A stretch of DNA of 63,084 nucleotides from Rhodobium orientis (GTDB lineage Bacteria; Pseudomonadota; Alphaproteobacteria; Rhizobiales; Rhodobiaceae). The stretch spans positions 1-63,084 of the forward strand of contig NZ_NPEV01000031.1 in the NCBI RefSeq assembly GCF_003258835.1. Direction: 5' to 3'. Position 1 is the stretch's first letter, and each line of letters starts with the position of its first letter. Below the pieces are notes generated by a model. The model worked only from the letters and a program-made list of their open reading frames with translations. It was not told the origin of the DNA and searched no databases. A program made the translations under genes and the position numbers. Positions 23,250 through 32,436 of this stretch are shown here, piece after piece.

Positions 23250-23576
23250 CGGGTGGCTTCCTTTGTCGGTTGGCCGCGCCCGCCGCGGCCTTCATGGCGC
23301 CGAAAGACGGCGGGCGGATCGGGCCTGCATCCTGGAGCGGCAGCGCAAGGACCGAAGCGGCAGCGGAGGATGGCGAAGGCCGGCGATTTTGTTTCGCGAT
23401 GGAAAGCGGCCGTCAGGCCGCGCCGGAAAATCGTTGGCCGCAGCCATTGCCGGACCGGGGCGCCTGCTGTCCGGTCGCCCTCTCAGGAAGGCCGGGGCGC
23501 GGCCCTCTCCGACATCCATGGGGAGCCGTTGACGAAGGCTCCGACGTCACCGCCATAGCCCGCACCGCTGCCCCGT
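23250..23576 (+). other. Non-coding leader upstream of the DUF2493 gene
   Basis: About 330 bases between the DUF2493 start and the Toprim stop, without a credible gene. It includes CAGCGGAGGATGGCGA at 23361-23376, the same 16-mer found upstream of the second DUF736 gene, followed in both places by a CCGGCG-containing segment. Several GC-rich inverted repeats are possible. Confidence 0.45.
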
Positions 23577-24641
23577 TCAGGCGGACAGAACGGTCTCCAT
23601 GAACCTGGCGACATCCTGCGGGGCGAGTTGGACCCGGATCGAGGCCCGGAAGGCGTCGAGACCACGAAGGCGCAGATCCTCGTTGAAATCGCCCAGCATC
23701 GGCGAAAGCGGCAGCGCTTCGATGCCGAGCGCATCGGCTCGTTCGACGAGCGTGTCCCGCGCGCCGTCGCCCGCCGGATCGTCGTCGCGGACGATGTAGA
23801 GTCGACGCAGCGTGTCGGGGAACAGGATGGCGGCAAGATGAGCTGCGGAGAGCGCGGCGGCCATGGGCATTTCGGGCAATATGCATCGCAGCGACAGCAT
23901 GGTCTCGATGCCTTCGCCCGCCGCCATGACCTCGCCCGCCACGCCGAAGCGCACCGCATGGCCGAGCAGGTCGCCCATTGCTCGTCGCGGCGTCTCGATC
24001 GGGGCCTTGCCGAGTGTCGCCTCACTGAAGCCGCCGGGATCGAGCCAGGTCCGGTGAGCGCCGGCCTGGTGTCCGTCGAGATCGGTCACCGATCCGATCA
24101 GCGCCGGCCACGTCTCTGTCGGGCTATGCTCATCGGGCCGGTAATAGCAGCGCGGATGGAACCGCAGCGACGCGGTTCCGTGCAAAGCCGTAATGCCGCG
24201 TTTACGGAAATACGATTCCGCCAGTGTGCCCATAATCGGCCGCGCCATCGAGAACAGACGTTTGGCCGCCAGTGGTGAACCCGTTGGTGCGGGCGACGTC
24301 CGTCTAGACGATGATGCCGGCTCCGGTTCGGGATGCGGCAGGCTGAGAAACCGCCGGGCCTCGTCGGCGACGTCCCTGAACTCGGTCAAACCGCAGCTCT
24401 TGCGGATGACGTCCAGCAAGTCGCCATGTTCACCCGTCGCCGCGTCGGTCCATTTCCCTGCGGCTCCCTTGCCGGACTCGGGGCCGGTCAGGCGCACGAA
24501 CATTGAGCGCCCTTTTGTGTTGCGGACGTCACCCACCATCCAGTAGCGGCCCTCGCGCCGCCCGCTGGAGAGATATTCGCGGCACACGGCCTCGGCCTGC
24601 CGGCCGAGACGATGTGCGAGGTCTGAAGCATCGCGGGTCAT
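23577..24641 (-). CDS. Toprim domain protein (plasmid primase-like)
   Basis: A 354-residue protein starting MTRDASDLAHRLGRQAEAVC at 24641, sharing one base with the upstream stop. The N-terminal part (SSGRREGRYWMVGDVRNTKG) resembles the DUF7146/primase-like region, and the C-terminal half has a Toprim domain with the Glu motif AAGEGIETMLSL and the DxD motif IVRDDDPAGDGA. No N-terminal zinc finger is seen. Toprim proteins of this type are common in ICEs and may act in DNA replication after transfer; that is inference. Confidence 0.85.
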   Translation of the reverse strand: MTRDASDLAHRLGRQAEAVCREYLSSGRREGRYWMVGDVRNTKGRSMFVRLTGPESGKGAAGKWTDAATGEHGDLLDVIRKSCGLTEFRDVADEARRFLSLPHPEPEPASSSRRTSPAPTGSPLAAKRLFSMARPIMGTLAESYFRKRGITALHGTASLRFHPRCYYRPDEHSPTETWPALIGSVTDLDGHQAGAHRTWLDPGGFSEATLGKAPIETPRRAMGDLLGHAVRFGVAGEVMAAGEGIETMLSLRCILPEMPMAAALSAAHLAAILFPDTLRRLYIVRDDDPAGDGARDTLVERADALGIEALPLSPMLGDFNEDLRLRGLDAFRASIRVQLAPQDVARFMETVLSA

Positions 24642-27600
24642 CAGGCAGCCTCCCGCTCGGCGATGCGCTCGACCGGAAACCGCTCCAGCAGCCTGGCGAG
24701 GACCGCAGCGCCGGACGCGTCGGTCGGGACGAACAGCCGGTACTTCCATGAGATGATCTCGCCGAAGAGACCATAGGCCTTGAGGCGGTCGCGCATCGTG
24801 TCGGTGAACCCGGTGAGCTCGATTCGGTTCGCGCCCATGACGCGGGCGCGGCGAAGCTGAAGCCCCTCGGCGAGGTCGAGGATCGTGCGGCCCCCGGTCA
24901 GCGCGGTGAAGGCGTCGTCCGCCGAAAGGCTGGCGGTGCCCGTGGTCGCTGCGTTCGCGGCCCAGGCCGGTGAAACCTTTCGGCCGATGATGCGCTCGCC
25001 ATCGTCGGTCTGGAGCCGGTAGACCCGCGTCGATTCATTGGGCAGGCGCTTCCAGATCGGCAGCAACAGTCCGGATACGATGTGGACGGTGCTGTCGGTA
25101 AACTCCGGGACCACCGCCACTTCGGCGTCCCAGATGCGCGCAAAGGTATCGCGGTCGGTTTCGACCCAGTGCGTGTCGCCCATCATTGCTGCGGGCACCT
25201 TGGTGGATTCCATCGGCCGGATCAGGCGCACGCGGCGTTCGACGACACCGTCGTCGTCGATCACGCTGGTGGTCGGGACACGCACCGCGGCCCGGCCCGA
25301 TCGCTCGTTGACCAGCAGGGCGGCACGCGGATCGGTAAGATGGTCGAGCGCCTCGTCCAGCGTGACCGGGTGGTTGCGCTCCCGCTGCGCGATGGTGAGC
25401 AGCGTGGTCTCCGCGCTGGTCGCGGGATGGGTGTGGATCACCTGCCGGTCGGTGACGGTGAACTGCTCGCCCCTCAGCGTTTCCAGGCCGACATCATAGG
25501 TGCCGCTGGCAATGGCGCCCTCGATCCGGGCGGTGAGGATCTGCTCGAAATGCGCGAACAAAATGTTCTGCAGATCGATGGTGAGCGCCAGGAGCCTGTT
25601 GAGGAAGGTGGTGATCGGCGGCAACTCGTCCTTGATGCCGGTATCGTCCATCAACTTCAGGCCGGTTGACGTCTCGAAGGTCTGGAGCGGGCAACCTTCG
25701 ACCTTGCCGCCGACGATCATCAGATAGAGCCGGCGCAGCGCGTCGCGCGCATAGGCGCTTTCGAGATTGTCCTCGGCGCGGAACAGGCCCTGGCCGCCGG
25801 TCTGGCGCTGGCCGCGCGTGATCGCCCCGAGCGTGTCGAGGCGGCGGGCGATGGTGGAGAGGAAGCGCTTTTCCGCCTTCACATCCGTGGCGACCGGCCG
25901 GAACAGCGGCGGTTGCGCCTGATTGGTGCGGTTGGTGCGCCCCAGGCCCTGGATCGCCGCATCGGCCTTCCAGCCCGGCTCCAGCAGATAGTGGATGCGC
26001 AGGCGCTGGTTCTTCGCCGATAGGTCGGCATGATAGGAGCGCCCGGTGCCCCCGGCGTCCGAGAAGATGAGGATGCGCTTGACGTCATCCATGAAGGCCT
26101 GGGTTTCGGCGAGATTTGCCGAAATCGCGCGGCCCTCGACGGCGAGGCGATCAGCGGTGACGCCGGCACCGGGCTTGCGGACGATGCGGCGCGAGCGACC
26201 CGTGACCTCGGCCACCGTGTCGGTGCCGAAGCGCTGGATGATCTGATCGAGCGCGCCGGGAACCGGCGGCAGCGAAGCAAGCTTCTCGATCAACCGGTCA
26301 CGTCGGGCGACGGCCTCGCGGCTTTCGACCGGTTGGCCGTCGCGGGTCACCGGGCGCGAGCATAGATTGCCCTCGGAATCGGTGAAGGGCTCGTAGAGCT
26401 GCACCGGGAAGGAGTGAGCCAGGTAGTCGAGCACATATTCGCGCGGCGTGATGTCGACCTGGACGTCGTTCCAGTCTTCGGTCGGGATCTCGGCCAGGCG
26501 TCGTTCCATCAGCGCCTCGCCCGTGGAGACGATCTGGATGACGGTGGCGTGGCCGGCTTCGAGATCGGCATCGATGGCGCGGATCAGCGACGGCGTCTTC
26601 ATCGCCGTGATAAGGTGATTGAAGAAGCGCTGCTTGGCGTTCTCGAAAGCCGAGCGGGCGGCGGACTTGGCCTGCCGGTTGAGCGTACCCTCGCTGCCGG
26701 TGACGTTGGTCGCCTGCATGGCGGCGTCGAGATTGTTGTGAATGATCGCGAAGGCGCCGGCATAGGCGTCGTAGATGCGCCGCTGCTCGTCGGTGAGCTG
26801 GTGCTCGATCAGCTCGTATTCGACCCCTTCATAGGAGAGCGAACGAGCCTGGTAGAGGCCGAGCGCCTTCAGGTCACGCGCCAGCACCTCCATGGCGGCG
26901 ACCCCGCCATCCTCGATCGCCTCGACGAACTCGGCGCGTGTGGCGAAGGGGAAATCCTCACCGCCCCACAAGCCGAGCCGCTGGGCATAGGCGAGATTGT
27001 GGACCGTGGTGGCGCCGGTCGCGGAGACATAGACGACACGCGCATCGGGAAGCGCGTGCTGCAGGCGCAGCCCGGCGCGGCCCTGTTGCGAGGCGGCCTG
27101 ATCGCCGCGTTCGCCCTTCGATCCGGCGGCGTTCTGCATGGCGTGGCTTTCGTCGAAAATGATCACTCCATCGAAGTCTTCTCCCAACCAATCGACGATC
27201 TGCCGGACGCGCGAAACCTTCGATCCGCGCTCGTCGGAGCGCAGCGTGGCATAGGTGGTGAATAGGATGCCCTGCGGCAGACGAATGGGCGTGCCCTGGC
27301 GAAAACGCGACAGCGGCGTGACGAGGAGTCGTTCCTGGCCGAGCGCGGACCAGTCGCGCTGCGCGTCCTCGAGCAGCTTGTCGGATTTGGACACCCAGAC
27401 GGCGCGGCGACGACCGTTGAGCCAGTTGTCGAGCAGGATGCCGGCGACCTGTCGGCCCTTGCCCGCGCCGGTGCCGTCACCGAGGAACCAGCCACGCCGG
27501 AAACGGACAGCGTCGGCGGCGTCCTCCGCCGCGGCAGTGACCACATCGCAGGTCTCATCGACGATCCAGGATCCGGCGAGATGCTGGGCATGGGCTTCGC

Positions 27601-28936
27601 CGGCATAGATCACGCTTTCGAGCTGGGCGTCGGAGAGAGTGCCGTCGGCCACGAGCTCTGCCGGCAGATGCGGGCGATAGTCCGGTTTCGGCGGCGCGAC
27701 CGAGGCCATGGCGGCGGACTGAACGAGCCTGGTGGGATGCACCTGAGAGCCGGGAATACGGATCGACTGAAGCGCGTATTCCTCGTAGATCGCATCGGTG
27801 AGGCGTCCGCCCTGCGGCGGGGTCCAGTCGACCGTCTCGTAGCTGAGCTCTTCACTGGTCTGTTCGCTAACGGGGGGTGCGGGCTTGGAACCGCACGAAC
27901 TGCTGCGCGTGGCTGAGGCAGAGCGCGGCGGGGTGACCTGCTGTCCGGAGATCGCCGGCAAGGAAACCGGTGCGCGGGGTGGCATGTCCGCCTCGATCCA
28001 GCCGAACAGCGTCGCGACATCAGGCGCGATGCCCCGCGATGGCGGAAAGGCGGTGGGATCGTCGGCCGCGATCTTGTCGATCACCGTCAGCCGCGTGTCG
28101 ATGGTGGTGCCATGGCGCGCATAGACCTTGCCCTCGATCGCAGCGCTGAAGACCACGCGCCCATGTTCCTGCAGGCGCGCGAAAGCATCCCGCCATCTCG
28201 GGGTCTCGAGCGCGAAACTGGCGCCGGTGATGGCAACGAGGCGTCCGCCTGGCGCCAGGCGCGCCAGCGCCGAGGCGACATGGCGATAGGCGGCGTCGGC
28301 CATTCGGCCCGACACGTTTGCCATCACCGAGAATGGCGGGTTCATCAGCACGACGCTGGGAACGGCACCGGCGTCCAAATAGTCGTCGATTTGCGCAGCA
28401 TCGAAGCGCGTGATCGAAAGAGCCGGAAAGAGAGACGAAAGAAACGCGCCGCGTGTCTCGGCCAACTCGTTGAGGTAGAGCCGGCCTCCGGCGATCTCGG
28501 CGAGAATGGCGAGCAGGCCGGTACCGGCGGAGGGTTCCAGCACGATATCGTCCACGGTGATCGCGGCGGCCGTCGCCGCGGCGAAGCCCAGGGGGATCGG
28601 CGTCGAGAATTGCTGGAAGGCTTCGCTCTCTTCGGAGCGGCGGGTGTGCGAGGGCTGAAGGCCTGCGATCCTGTCGAGCAGTGGCAACGCGCCGGCCGGA
28701 GAGCCGGCTTTGCGCAGAAGCGTCTTTCCGTATTTGCGCAGAAACAGGACGGCGGCGCCTTCGCAAACGTCATAGGCGGTCTTCCAATCCCAGGCGCCAT
28801 CGGTATCGGAGCCGCCGAAGGCAGTATCCATCGCGATGCGGAGCGCGGGCGCGTCGATGCGCTGACCGTGTTCAAGAAGCGGAAGGAGTTGACGGGCGGC
28901 GCGGGCGAGCGCCGCCGCGGGAACGATCTCTGTCAT
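24641..28936 (-). CDS. Strawberry-notch-like helicase fused to an N-terminal DNA methyltransferase-like domain
   Basis: A giant 1,431-residue protein from the ATG at 28936. Residues 110-260 carry a SAM-dependent methyltransferase fold (motif I VLEPSAGTGLLAILAE at about 132-147, catalytic-type NPPF at 199-202). A strawberry-notch SF2 ATPase follows, with Walker A GDGTGAGKGRQVAGIL near 487 and DESH in IIFDESHAMQNAAG near 590. The helicase C-terminal region contains LGRTNRTNQAQPP. Such proteins are hallmarks of large alphaproteobacterial plasmids and ICEs; antirestriction or DNA modification is suggested but unproven. A structured leader precedes it. Confidence 0.9.
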   Translation of the reverse strand: MTEIVPAAALARAARQLLPLLEHGQRIDAPALRIAMDTAFGGSDTDGAWDWKTAYDVCEGAAVLFLRKYGKTLLRKAGSPAGALPLLDRIAGLQPSHTRRSEESEAFQQFSTPIPLGFAAATAAAITVDDIVLEPSAGTGLLAILAEIAGGRLYLNELAETRGAFLSSLFPALSITRFDAAQIDDYLDAGAVPSVVLMNPPFSVMANVSGRMADAAYRHVASALARLAPGGRLVAITGASFALETPRWRDAFARLQEHGRVVFSAAIEGKVYARHGTTIDTRLTVIDKIAADDPTAFPPSRGIAPDVATLFGWIEADMPPRAPVSLPAISGQQVTPPRSASATRSSSCGSKPAPPVSEQTSEELSYETVDWTPPQGGRLTDAIYEEYALQSIRIPGSQVHPTRLVQSAAMASVAPPKPDYRPHLPAELVADGTLSDAQLESVIYAGEAHAQHLAGSWIVDETCDVVTAAAEDAADAVRFRRGWFLGDGTGAGKGRQVAGILLDNWLNGRRRAVWVSKSDKLLEDAQRDWSALGQERLLVTPLSRFRQGTPIRLPQGILFTTYATLRSDERGSKVSRVRQIVDWLGEDFDGVIIFDESHAMQNAAGSKGERGDQAASQQGRAGLRLQHALPDARVVYVSATGATTVHNLAYAQRLGLWGGEDFPFATRAEFVEAIEDGGVAAMEVLARDLKALGLYQARSLSYEGVEYELIEHQLTDEQRRIYDAYAGAFAIIHNNLDAAMQATNVTGSEGTLNRQAKSAARSAFENAKQRFFNHLITAMKTPSLIRAIDADLEAGHATVIQIVSTGEALMERRLAEIPTEDWNDVQVDITPREYVLDYLAHSFPVQLYEPFTDSEGNLCSRPVTRDGQPVESREAVARRDRLIEKLASLPPVPGALDQIIQRFGTDTVAEVTGRSRRIVRKPGAGVTADRLAVEGRAISANLAETQAFMDDVKRILIFSDAGGTGRSYHADLSAKNQRLRIHYLLEPGWKADAAIQGLGRTNRTNQAQPPLFRPVATDVKAEKRFLSTIARRLDTLGAITRGQRQTGGQGLFRAEDNLESAYARDALRRLYLMIVGGKVEGCPLQTFETSTGLKLMDDTGIKDELPPITTFLNRLLALTIDLQNILFAHFEQILTARIEGAIASGTYDVGLETLRGEQFTVTDRQVIHTHPATSAETTLLTIAQRERNHPVTLDEALDHLTDPRAALLVNERSGRAAVRVPTTSVIDDDGVVERRVRLIRPMESTKVPAAMMGDTHWVETDRDTFARIWDAEVAVVPEFTDSTVHIVSGLLLPIWKRLPNESTRVYRLQTDDGERIIGRKVSPAWAANAATTGTASLSADDAFTALTGGRTILDLAEGLQLRRARVMGANRIELTGFTDTMRDRLKAYGLFGEIISWKYRLFVPTDASGAAVLARLLERFPVERIAEREAA

Positions 28937-29032
28937 GGGGAGAACCTCGGGAGAGCGGGAACGGGGCAAGCCGGGCGGCGCTCTCTCTGGACCGCACCGG
29001 CTCAAACCCGTCCCGGCAACCCTCTCCCTCTC
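28937..29032 (-). promoter_or_regulatory. Structured 5' leader of the strawberry-notch gene
   Basis: On the minus strand it starts with a purine tract GAGAGGGAGAG (29022-29032). An outer stem follows, 29007-29016 pairing with 28956-28965 (8 consecutive pairs including one G-U). An inner stem has AGCCGG/CCGGCT plus GCGG/CCGC. The same arrangement occurs before parB and ardC. The outer-stem core is conserved while the inner stem differs in sequence but still pairs, which points to a functional RNA. Confidence 0.55.
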
Positions 29033-29249
29033 ATGGTTCGGGCGGCCGATAGACCTCGTATGGATTGCCATCGGCGAGATGACCGAAAGGCGTGATGAGG
29101 AACTCGCCGCCGTCTCGGCCGACCGCGCAGATCACATAGCGCACCGCCCCGGTCTCGGCGTCGGCGCATTCGAGCAGGGCGAGATTGCCATCGGCGGCCG
29201 CGCGCAACAGCGTCTCGAAATTGGCGCGGGCATGGTCGGGAATGCTCAT
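29031..29249 (-). CDS. DUF6117 family small protein
   Basis: A 72-residue protein starting MSIPDHARANFETLLRAAAD at 29249, with ATGA overlap to the upstream gene. The core EFLITPFGHLADGNPYEVYR matches the small DUF6117 proteins conserved upstream of strawberry-notch genes. The longer open frame upstream is a shadow of the neighbouring gene. The function is unknown; coupling suggests co-expression with the 136-residue protein. Confidence 0.8.
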   Translation of the reverse strand: MSIPDHARANFETLLRAAADGNLALLECADAETGAVRYVICAVGRDGGEFLITPFGHLADGNPYEVYRPPEP

Positions 29250-29656
29250 GACCGGCCTCCCGCAAGCGTGTCGGCGAGCCATTCGCCGGTATAGGTCCAC
29301 GCCACCGTCTCGCCGGTGGCAAGGTCGAGGACATGCGCGCCGCCGCCGAACGCATCGATACGGGGCCGCGAACAGGTATTGGCGTATTGGAAGCCCCACC
29401 GTCCGGTCAGTGAGAACGCTGTGGCGCAGCGTTTGACGAACTGGATGACATGTTCCGGATCGCCGGTGACATCATCGCGTATCCAGAGGCAGGTGCCGCC
29501 ATGCTCGGGCACGATGGAGAGATCAAACCCCTCTGATGGTGGGTCTTCCGAGGCGTTTTCGTCGGACAGACGGTTGTAGAGGTCGAGCGCGCGTGCGGCG
29601 TTCTCGGGTGTTCTGACGTCGAGGACGCAAGAGAAGTGCGTGAAATAGTCAGCCAT
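29246..29656 (-). CDS. Conserved ICE hypothetical protein (136 aa)
   Basis: An acidic 136-residue protein: MADYFTHFSCVLDVRTPENA, then LDLYNRLSDENASEDPPSEG and GFQYANTCSRPRIDAFGGGA. No catalytic motif or membrane segment was recognised. It is coupled to the DUF6117 gene by a 4-base overlap and is preceded by a terminator hairpin. I do not recognise a functional family, although the gene is typical of this ICE backbone. Confidence 0.7.
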   Translation of the reverse strand: MADYFTHFSCVLDVRTPENAARALDLYNRLSDENASEDPPSEGFDLSIVPEHGGTCLWIRDDVTGDPEHVIQFVKRCATAFSLTGRWGFQYANTCSRPRIDAFGGGAHVLDLATGETVAWTYTGEWLADTLAGGRS

Positions 29657-29673
29657 GTCGGGCTCCTGAAACG

Positions 29674-29698
29674 AAAAGGCCCGGTGCGGTGACCGGGC
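29674..29698 (-). terminator. Rho-independent terminator (copy 1)
   Basis: On the minus strand, stem GCCCGGT/ACCGGGC with a six-base loop (29679-29698) is followed by TTTT (29674-29677). It lies after the 73-residue gene and before the 136-residue gene. Nearly identical to the hairpin at 29966-29992. Confidence 0.7.
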
Positions 29699-29725
29699 TC
29701 GAATTGCGGATTTGGGGGTGAGCGG

Positions 29726-29947
29726 CTAGTAGCCGAATCGCCACGACGGCCAGGCCTGGCCGTCGTCGGCGTGCCTAATGGCCTCGTTGAGATAGGCTGG
29801 ATCGCCATCGACAAGGGTGGGATCGCGTACGGGGGTTTCGTCGATCACCGTGACGGCGCTGACGACGCCGTCCTCGACCTCGACATGGACGGGCACGAGG
29901 AACTGGAAAACGACGCGGCGTGTGGGATGAGCGTGTTCGCTATTCAT
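29726..29947 (-). CDS. Small conserved hypothetical protein (73 aa)
   Basis: A 73-residue protein beginning MNSEHAHPTRRVVFQFLVPV, with an acidic middle and an aromatic end (DDGQAWPSWRFGY). A good ribosome site (GGAGGCGC) precedes the ATG. It is bracketed by two nearly identical terminator hairpins, so it appears to be its own transcription unit. The family is not recognised. Confidence 0.65.
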   Translation of the reverse strand: MNSEHAHPTRRVVFQFLVPVHVEVEDGVVSAVTVIDETPVRDPTLVDGDPAYLNEAIRHADDGQAWPSWRFGY

Positions 29948-29965
29948 GAAAGCGCCTCCTGAAAC

Positions 29966-29992
29966 AAAAAGGCCCGGTGCGGTGACCGGGCC
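29966..29992 (-). terminator. Rho-independent terminator (copy 2) after parB
   Basis: Stem GGCCCGGT/ACCGGGCC (29971-29978 with 29985-29992), followed on the minus strand by TTTTT (29966-29970). It ends the parB transcript. The stem, loop and following bases are shared with the hairpin at 29679, so this may be a duplicated segment. Confidence 0.75.
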
Positions 29993-30048
29993 GGGTTGGG
30001 AATGATGGTGTGCGGTGCGGGGCGGCTCTGGACGCCCCGCCTGAGCGG

Positions 30049-32157
30049 CTATTCGGCAGCCACGGTTTGCGGTTCGTCGACCGGCTCTTCCGCGCCGTCG
30101 TCCTCGTCGGAGAGGAAGGCCGGCAGAGCTTCGGCGCCGTCCCCCTCGGAATCCGAGGCGGTGCCGTCGTCGACGGCGGGGAGACGCAGCGGTTCGGGCA
30201 ACCAGCCGCTATCGGCGAGCAGCCGTTCCGCCTCCTTGGCCATGTCCGGCTTCTTCAGATGGTCGATGAGCTGCGCGGTTTCCTCGCCCTTGGCTTCGCG
30301 CACCGCTTCGAGAATACGGGGCTTGGTCACCCGGCCGAAATAGTTCGCGACCGTTGGCCTCCATCCGGTTTCGACCATGTCGAGCCCGACGGCGCGGGCG
30401 AGCCGGTCCGCCTCGTGGATGCGCTGCTTAATGCCGCGTGCTGTCGGCCCCGCACCATAGGGATTGGCCTTCTCGTAGAGCGCATTGACGCCGAAGGAGA
30501 CGCAATGGGCGAGAAGCGCCATGCGGCTCGCATCGTCGAGACCGTCGATCTTGGCCCAGAGCGCCTCGTCGTCTTCAAGGGGCAGGTCGGCCTTCCAGGC
30601 CTCGTGCCGGTCGTAGACGGTCTTGGCGGCGGCACTGTCTTTCAGATCATCACCCTGGACGGGGAAATAGACCTGCCGGACCGACGCCTCCAGGCATCCC
30701 GGTGTCGAGACGTGCTGGAAGGCGTCGCGCACCAGCTTGTGGATCAGCGCGGTCACCGCGACGGAAGTGTTGTCAGCCAGAGCGTCGCGCAGCGCCAGGG
30801 ACCGATGCGCCGTCAATTCGATCACCAGCCGCTCGGGCAGCGGCTTGATCGCATCATCCTCCTCGTCCTGCGGCTCGGGTTCGCCGCCCACGGAGATGAT
30901 GGTGCGTTGCACAGCGCCGGAACCGACTGCCGCATCGCCATCGCTTCCCGCGTCATCGTCGCCCTCGGCCACTTCGTCCTCGGGGCGAACATAGCCACGC
31001 TCGACGGAAAGCTGACCATCGTGGCGGATGCTGACGAATGCGCCGGCGCGGCCGATCTCGCCAGAATCGTACTGCTTCGGGCGATCCTCGAACGCGTCGA
31101 GCGCCACCTCGATCTCGCCGAGCCGTTCATCCACCTCGTCAGGCAGTTCGTCGGCCTCGGCATATTCGGTCTCCAGACGGTCGAACTCCTCGCGCAGGGC
31201 TTCGCGTGCGGCCCGCTCCTCGTCGGTTAGATCGACCGGCGTGCCGGTGAGCGCCCGCAAGCCGTTGGTGTGGCCATAGGGGAAATCGGCCGCGACCGAG
31301 ATCCATTTCCAGCCCTCCTCGGCGATGGTCTCCGCCTCGCAAGTGAGCTTCTCGCCGACCAGCCGTTCGAGCAGGGCCACGTCCTCGATCCAGCCCCCGT
31401 CATCGTCCTGGAAGAGGTCGCGCAGGACGGCGCCGCCTGCCTCTTCATAGGCTTCCACCGTCACGAAGCGCACGCGCCGGTCCGACGCCCGCACGATGTT
31501 CTCCGTCAGCATGCGGCGGATCTGATAGGGTTCCTTCGACCAGCTATGCGCGATGGCCTCCCAGACCTGTTCCTGGCGGGCATGGTCGGTGGAAACCGTG
31601 AACGCCATGAGTTGATCGAGCGTCATGGCGTCCTCCGCATAAAGGTCGAGGAGCTTTTCTGACACCGAAGCGAGCTTGAGGCGCTGCTTGACGGTGTTGA
31701 CCGAGACGAAGAACCGCGCGGCGATGTCTTCCTCGCTCATGCCCTGGTCTCGGAACGTCTGGAACGCACGGAACTGGTCGAGGGGATGCAGTGCAGCGCG
31801 CTGGACGTTTTCGGCGAGCGAGTCTTCCTCGGCCGAGATGTCGCTGTCCGCCTCGCGCACGTTGCAGGGCACCGGTGCGGTTCGGGCCAACCGCTTCTTC
31901 TTGGCGAGAAGTTCGAGCGCCCGGAACCGGCGGCCGCCGGCCGGGACCTCGAACATACCGGTCTCCTTGCCGTCGTCGTCCACGACCGGACGGACGTTGA
32001 GGTTCTGCAGGAGGCCGCGACGGGCAATGTCCTCGGCCAGCTCCTCGATCGAGACGCCGGCCTTGATGCGCCGGACGTTGGACTGGGAGAGGACGAGCTT
32101 GTTGAAGGGGATGTCGCGCGAGGCGCTGAGGGTGATCTTCTTGGCTGCTGTCGCCAT
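30049..32157 (-). CDS. parB: ParB/RepB/Spo0J family protein (long form)
   Basis: A 702-residue ParB-type protein. It has the N-terminal nuclease-like ParB domain (LSQSNVRRIKAGVSIEELAE, FEVPAGGRRFRALELLAKKK, with the EDSLAENVQRAALHPLDQ motif). A HTH follows (MSEEDIAARFFVSVNTVKQR). The remaining 450 residues are acidic, including a long Glu/Asp-rich segment, and are absent from short chromosomal ParB. This long form is typical of alphaproteobacterial mobile elements and may be regulatory rather than partition-related. A structured leader precedes it. Confidence 0.92.
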   Translation of the reverse strand: MATAAKKITLSASRDIPFNKLVLSQSNVRRIKAGVSIEELAEDIARRGLLQNLNVRPVVDDDGKETGMFEVPAGGRRFRALELLAKKKRLARTAPVPCNVREADSDISAEEDSLAENVQRAALHPLDQFRAFQTFRDQGMSEEDIAARFFVSVNTVKQRLKLASVSEKLLDLYAEDAMTLDQLMAFTVSTDHARQEQVWEAIAHSWSKEPYQIRRMLTENIVRASDRRVRFVTVEAYEEAGGAVLRDLFQDDDGGWIEDVALLERLVGEKLTCEAETIAEEGWKWISVAADFPYGHTNGLRALTGTPVDLTDEERAAREALREEFDRLETEYAEADELPDEVDERLGEIEVALDAFEDRPKQYDSGEIGRAGAFVSIRHDGQLSVERGYVRPEDEVAEGDDDAGSDGDAAVGSGAVQRTIISVGGEPEPQDEEDDAIKPLPERLVIELTAHRSLALRDALADNTSVAVTALIHKLVRDAFQHVSTPGCLEASVRQVYFPVQGDDLKDSAAAKTVYDRHEAWKADLPLEDDEALWAKIDGLDDASRMALLAHCVSFGVNALYEKANPYGAGPTARGIKQRIHEADRLARAVGLDMVETGWRPTVANYFGRVTKPRILEAVREAKGEETAQLIDHLKKPDMAKEAERLLADSGWLPEPLRLPAVDDGTASDSEGDGAEALPAFLSDEDDGAEEPVDEPQTVAAE

Positions 32158-32242
32158 GGTGATTTACTCCGCGACGGGCGCCGAGAGCCTCTCTCTCGGC
32201 TTCCAACCCGTCACGGAAACAGGGCGCAGCCCTCTCACTCTC
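32158..32242 (-). promoter_or_regulatory. Structured 5' leader of parB
   Basis: On the minus strand: purine tract GAGAGTGAGAG (32232-32242), then outer stem 5' arm CCGTGACGGG (32207-32216). An inner hairpin follows with GCCGAGAG/CTCTCGGC arms (32180-32187 and 32193-32200) and an AGAGG loop, then the outer 3' arm CCCGTCGCGG (32169-32178), about 11 bases before the ATG. The outer arms are the same 10-mers as in the ardC leader, while the inner stems differ but still pair. Confidence 0.6.
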
Positions 32243-32436
32243 CTTCTCGCCAATGCCGGAACCGCCGAGTATTCCGATGACTCTGGCCGGGATCCAGTTG
32301 CGTGCCCGTTTCTTGCAGTGGGTTGTCGGCGGGACCAACCGATCCTCGCCTAGCTCGGCGCGCGAACTGGCCCACCATCATTGGTCAAACCAGTGTTCAA
32401 CAGGTTGATCAGTCGGTCCAAGATGAGCTTCGGTAT

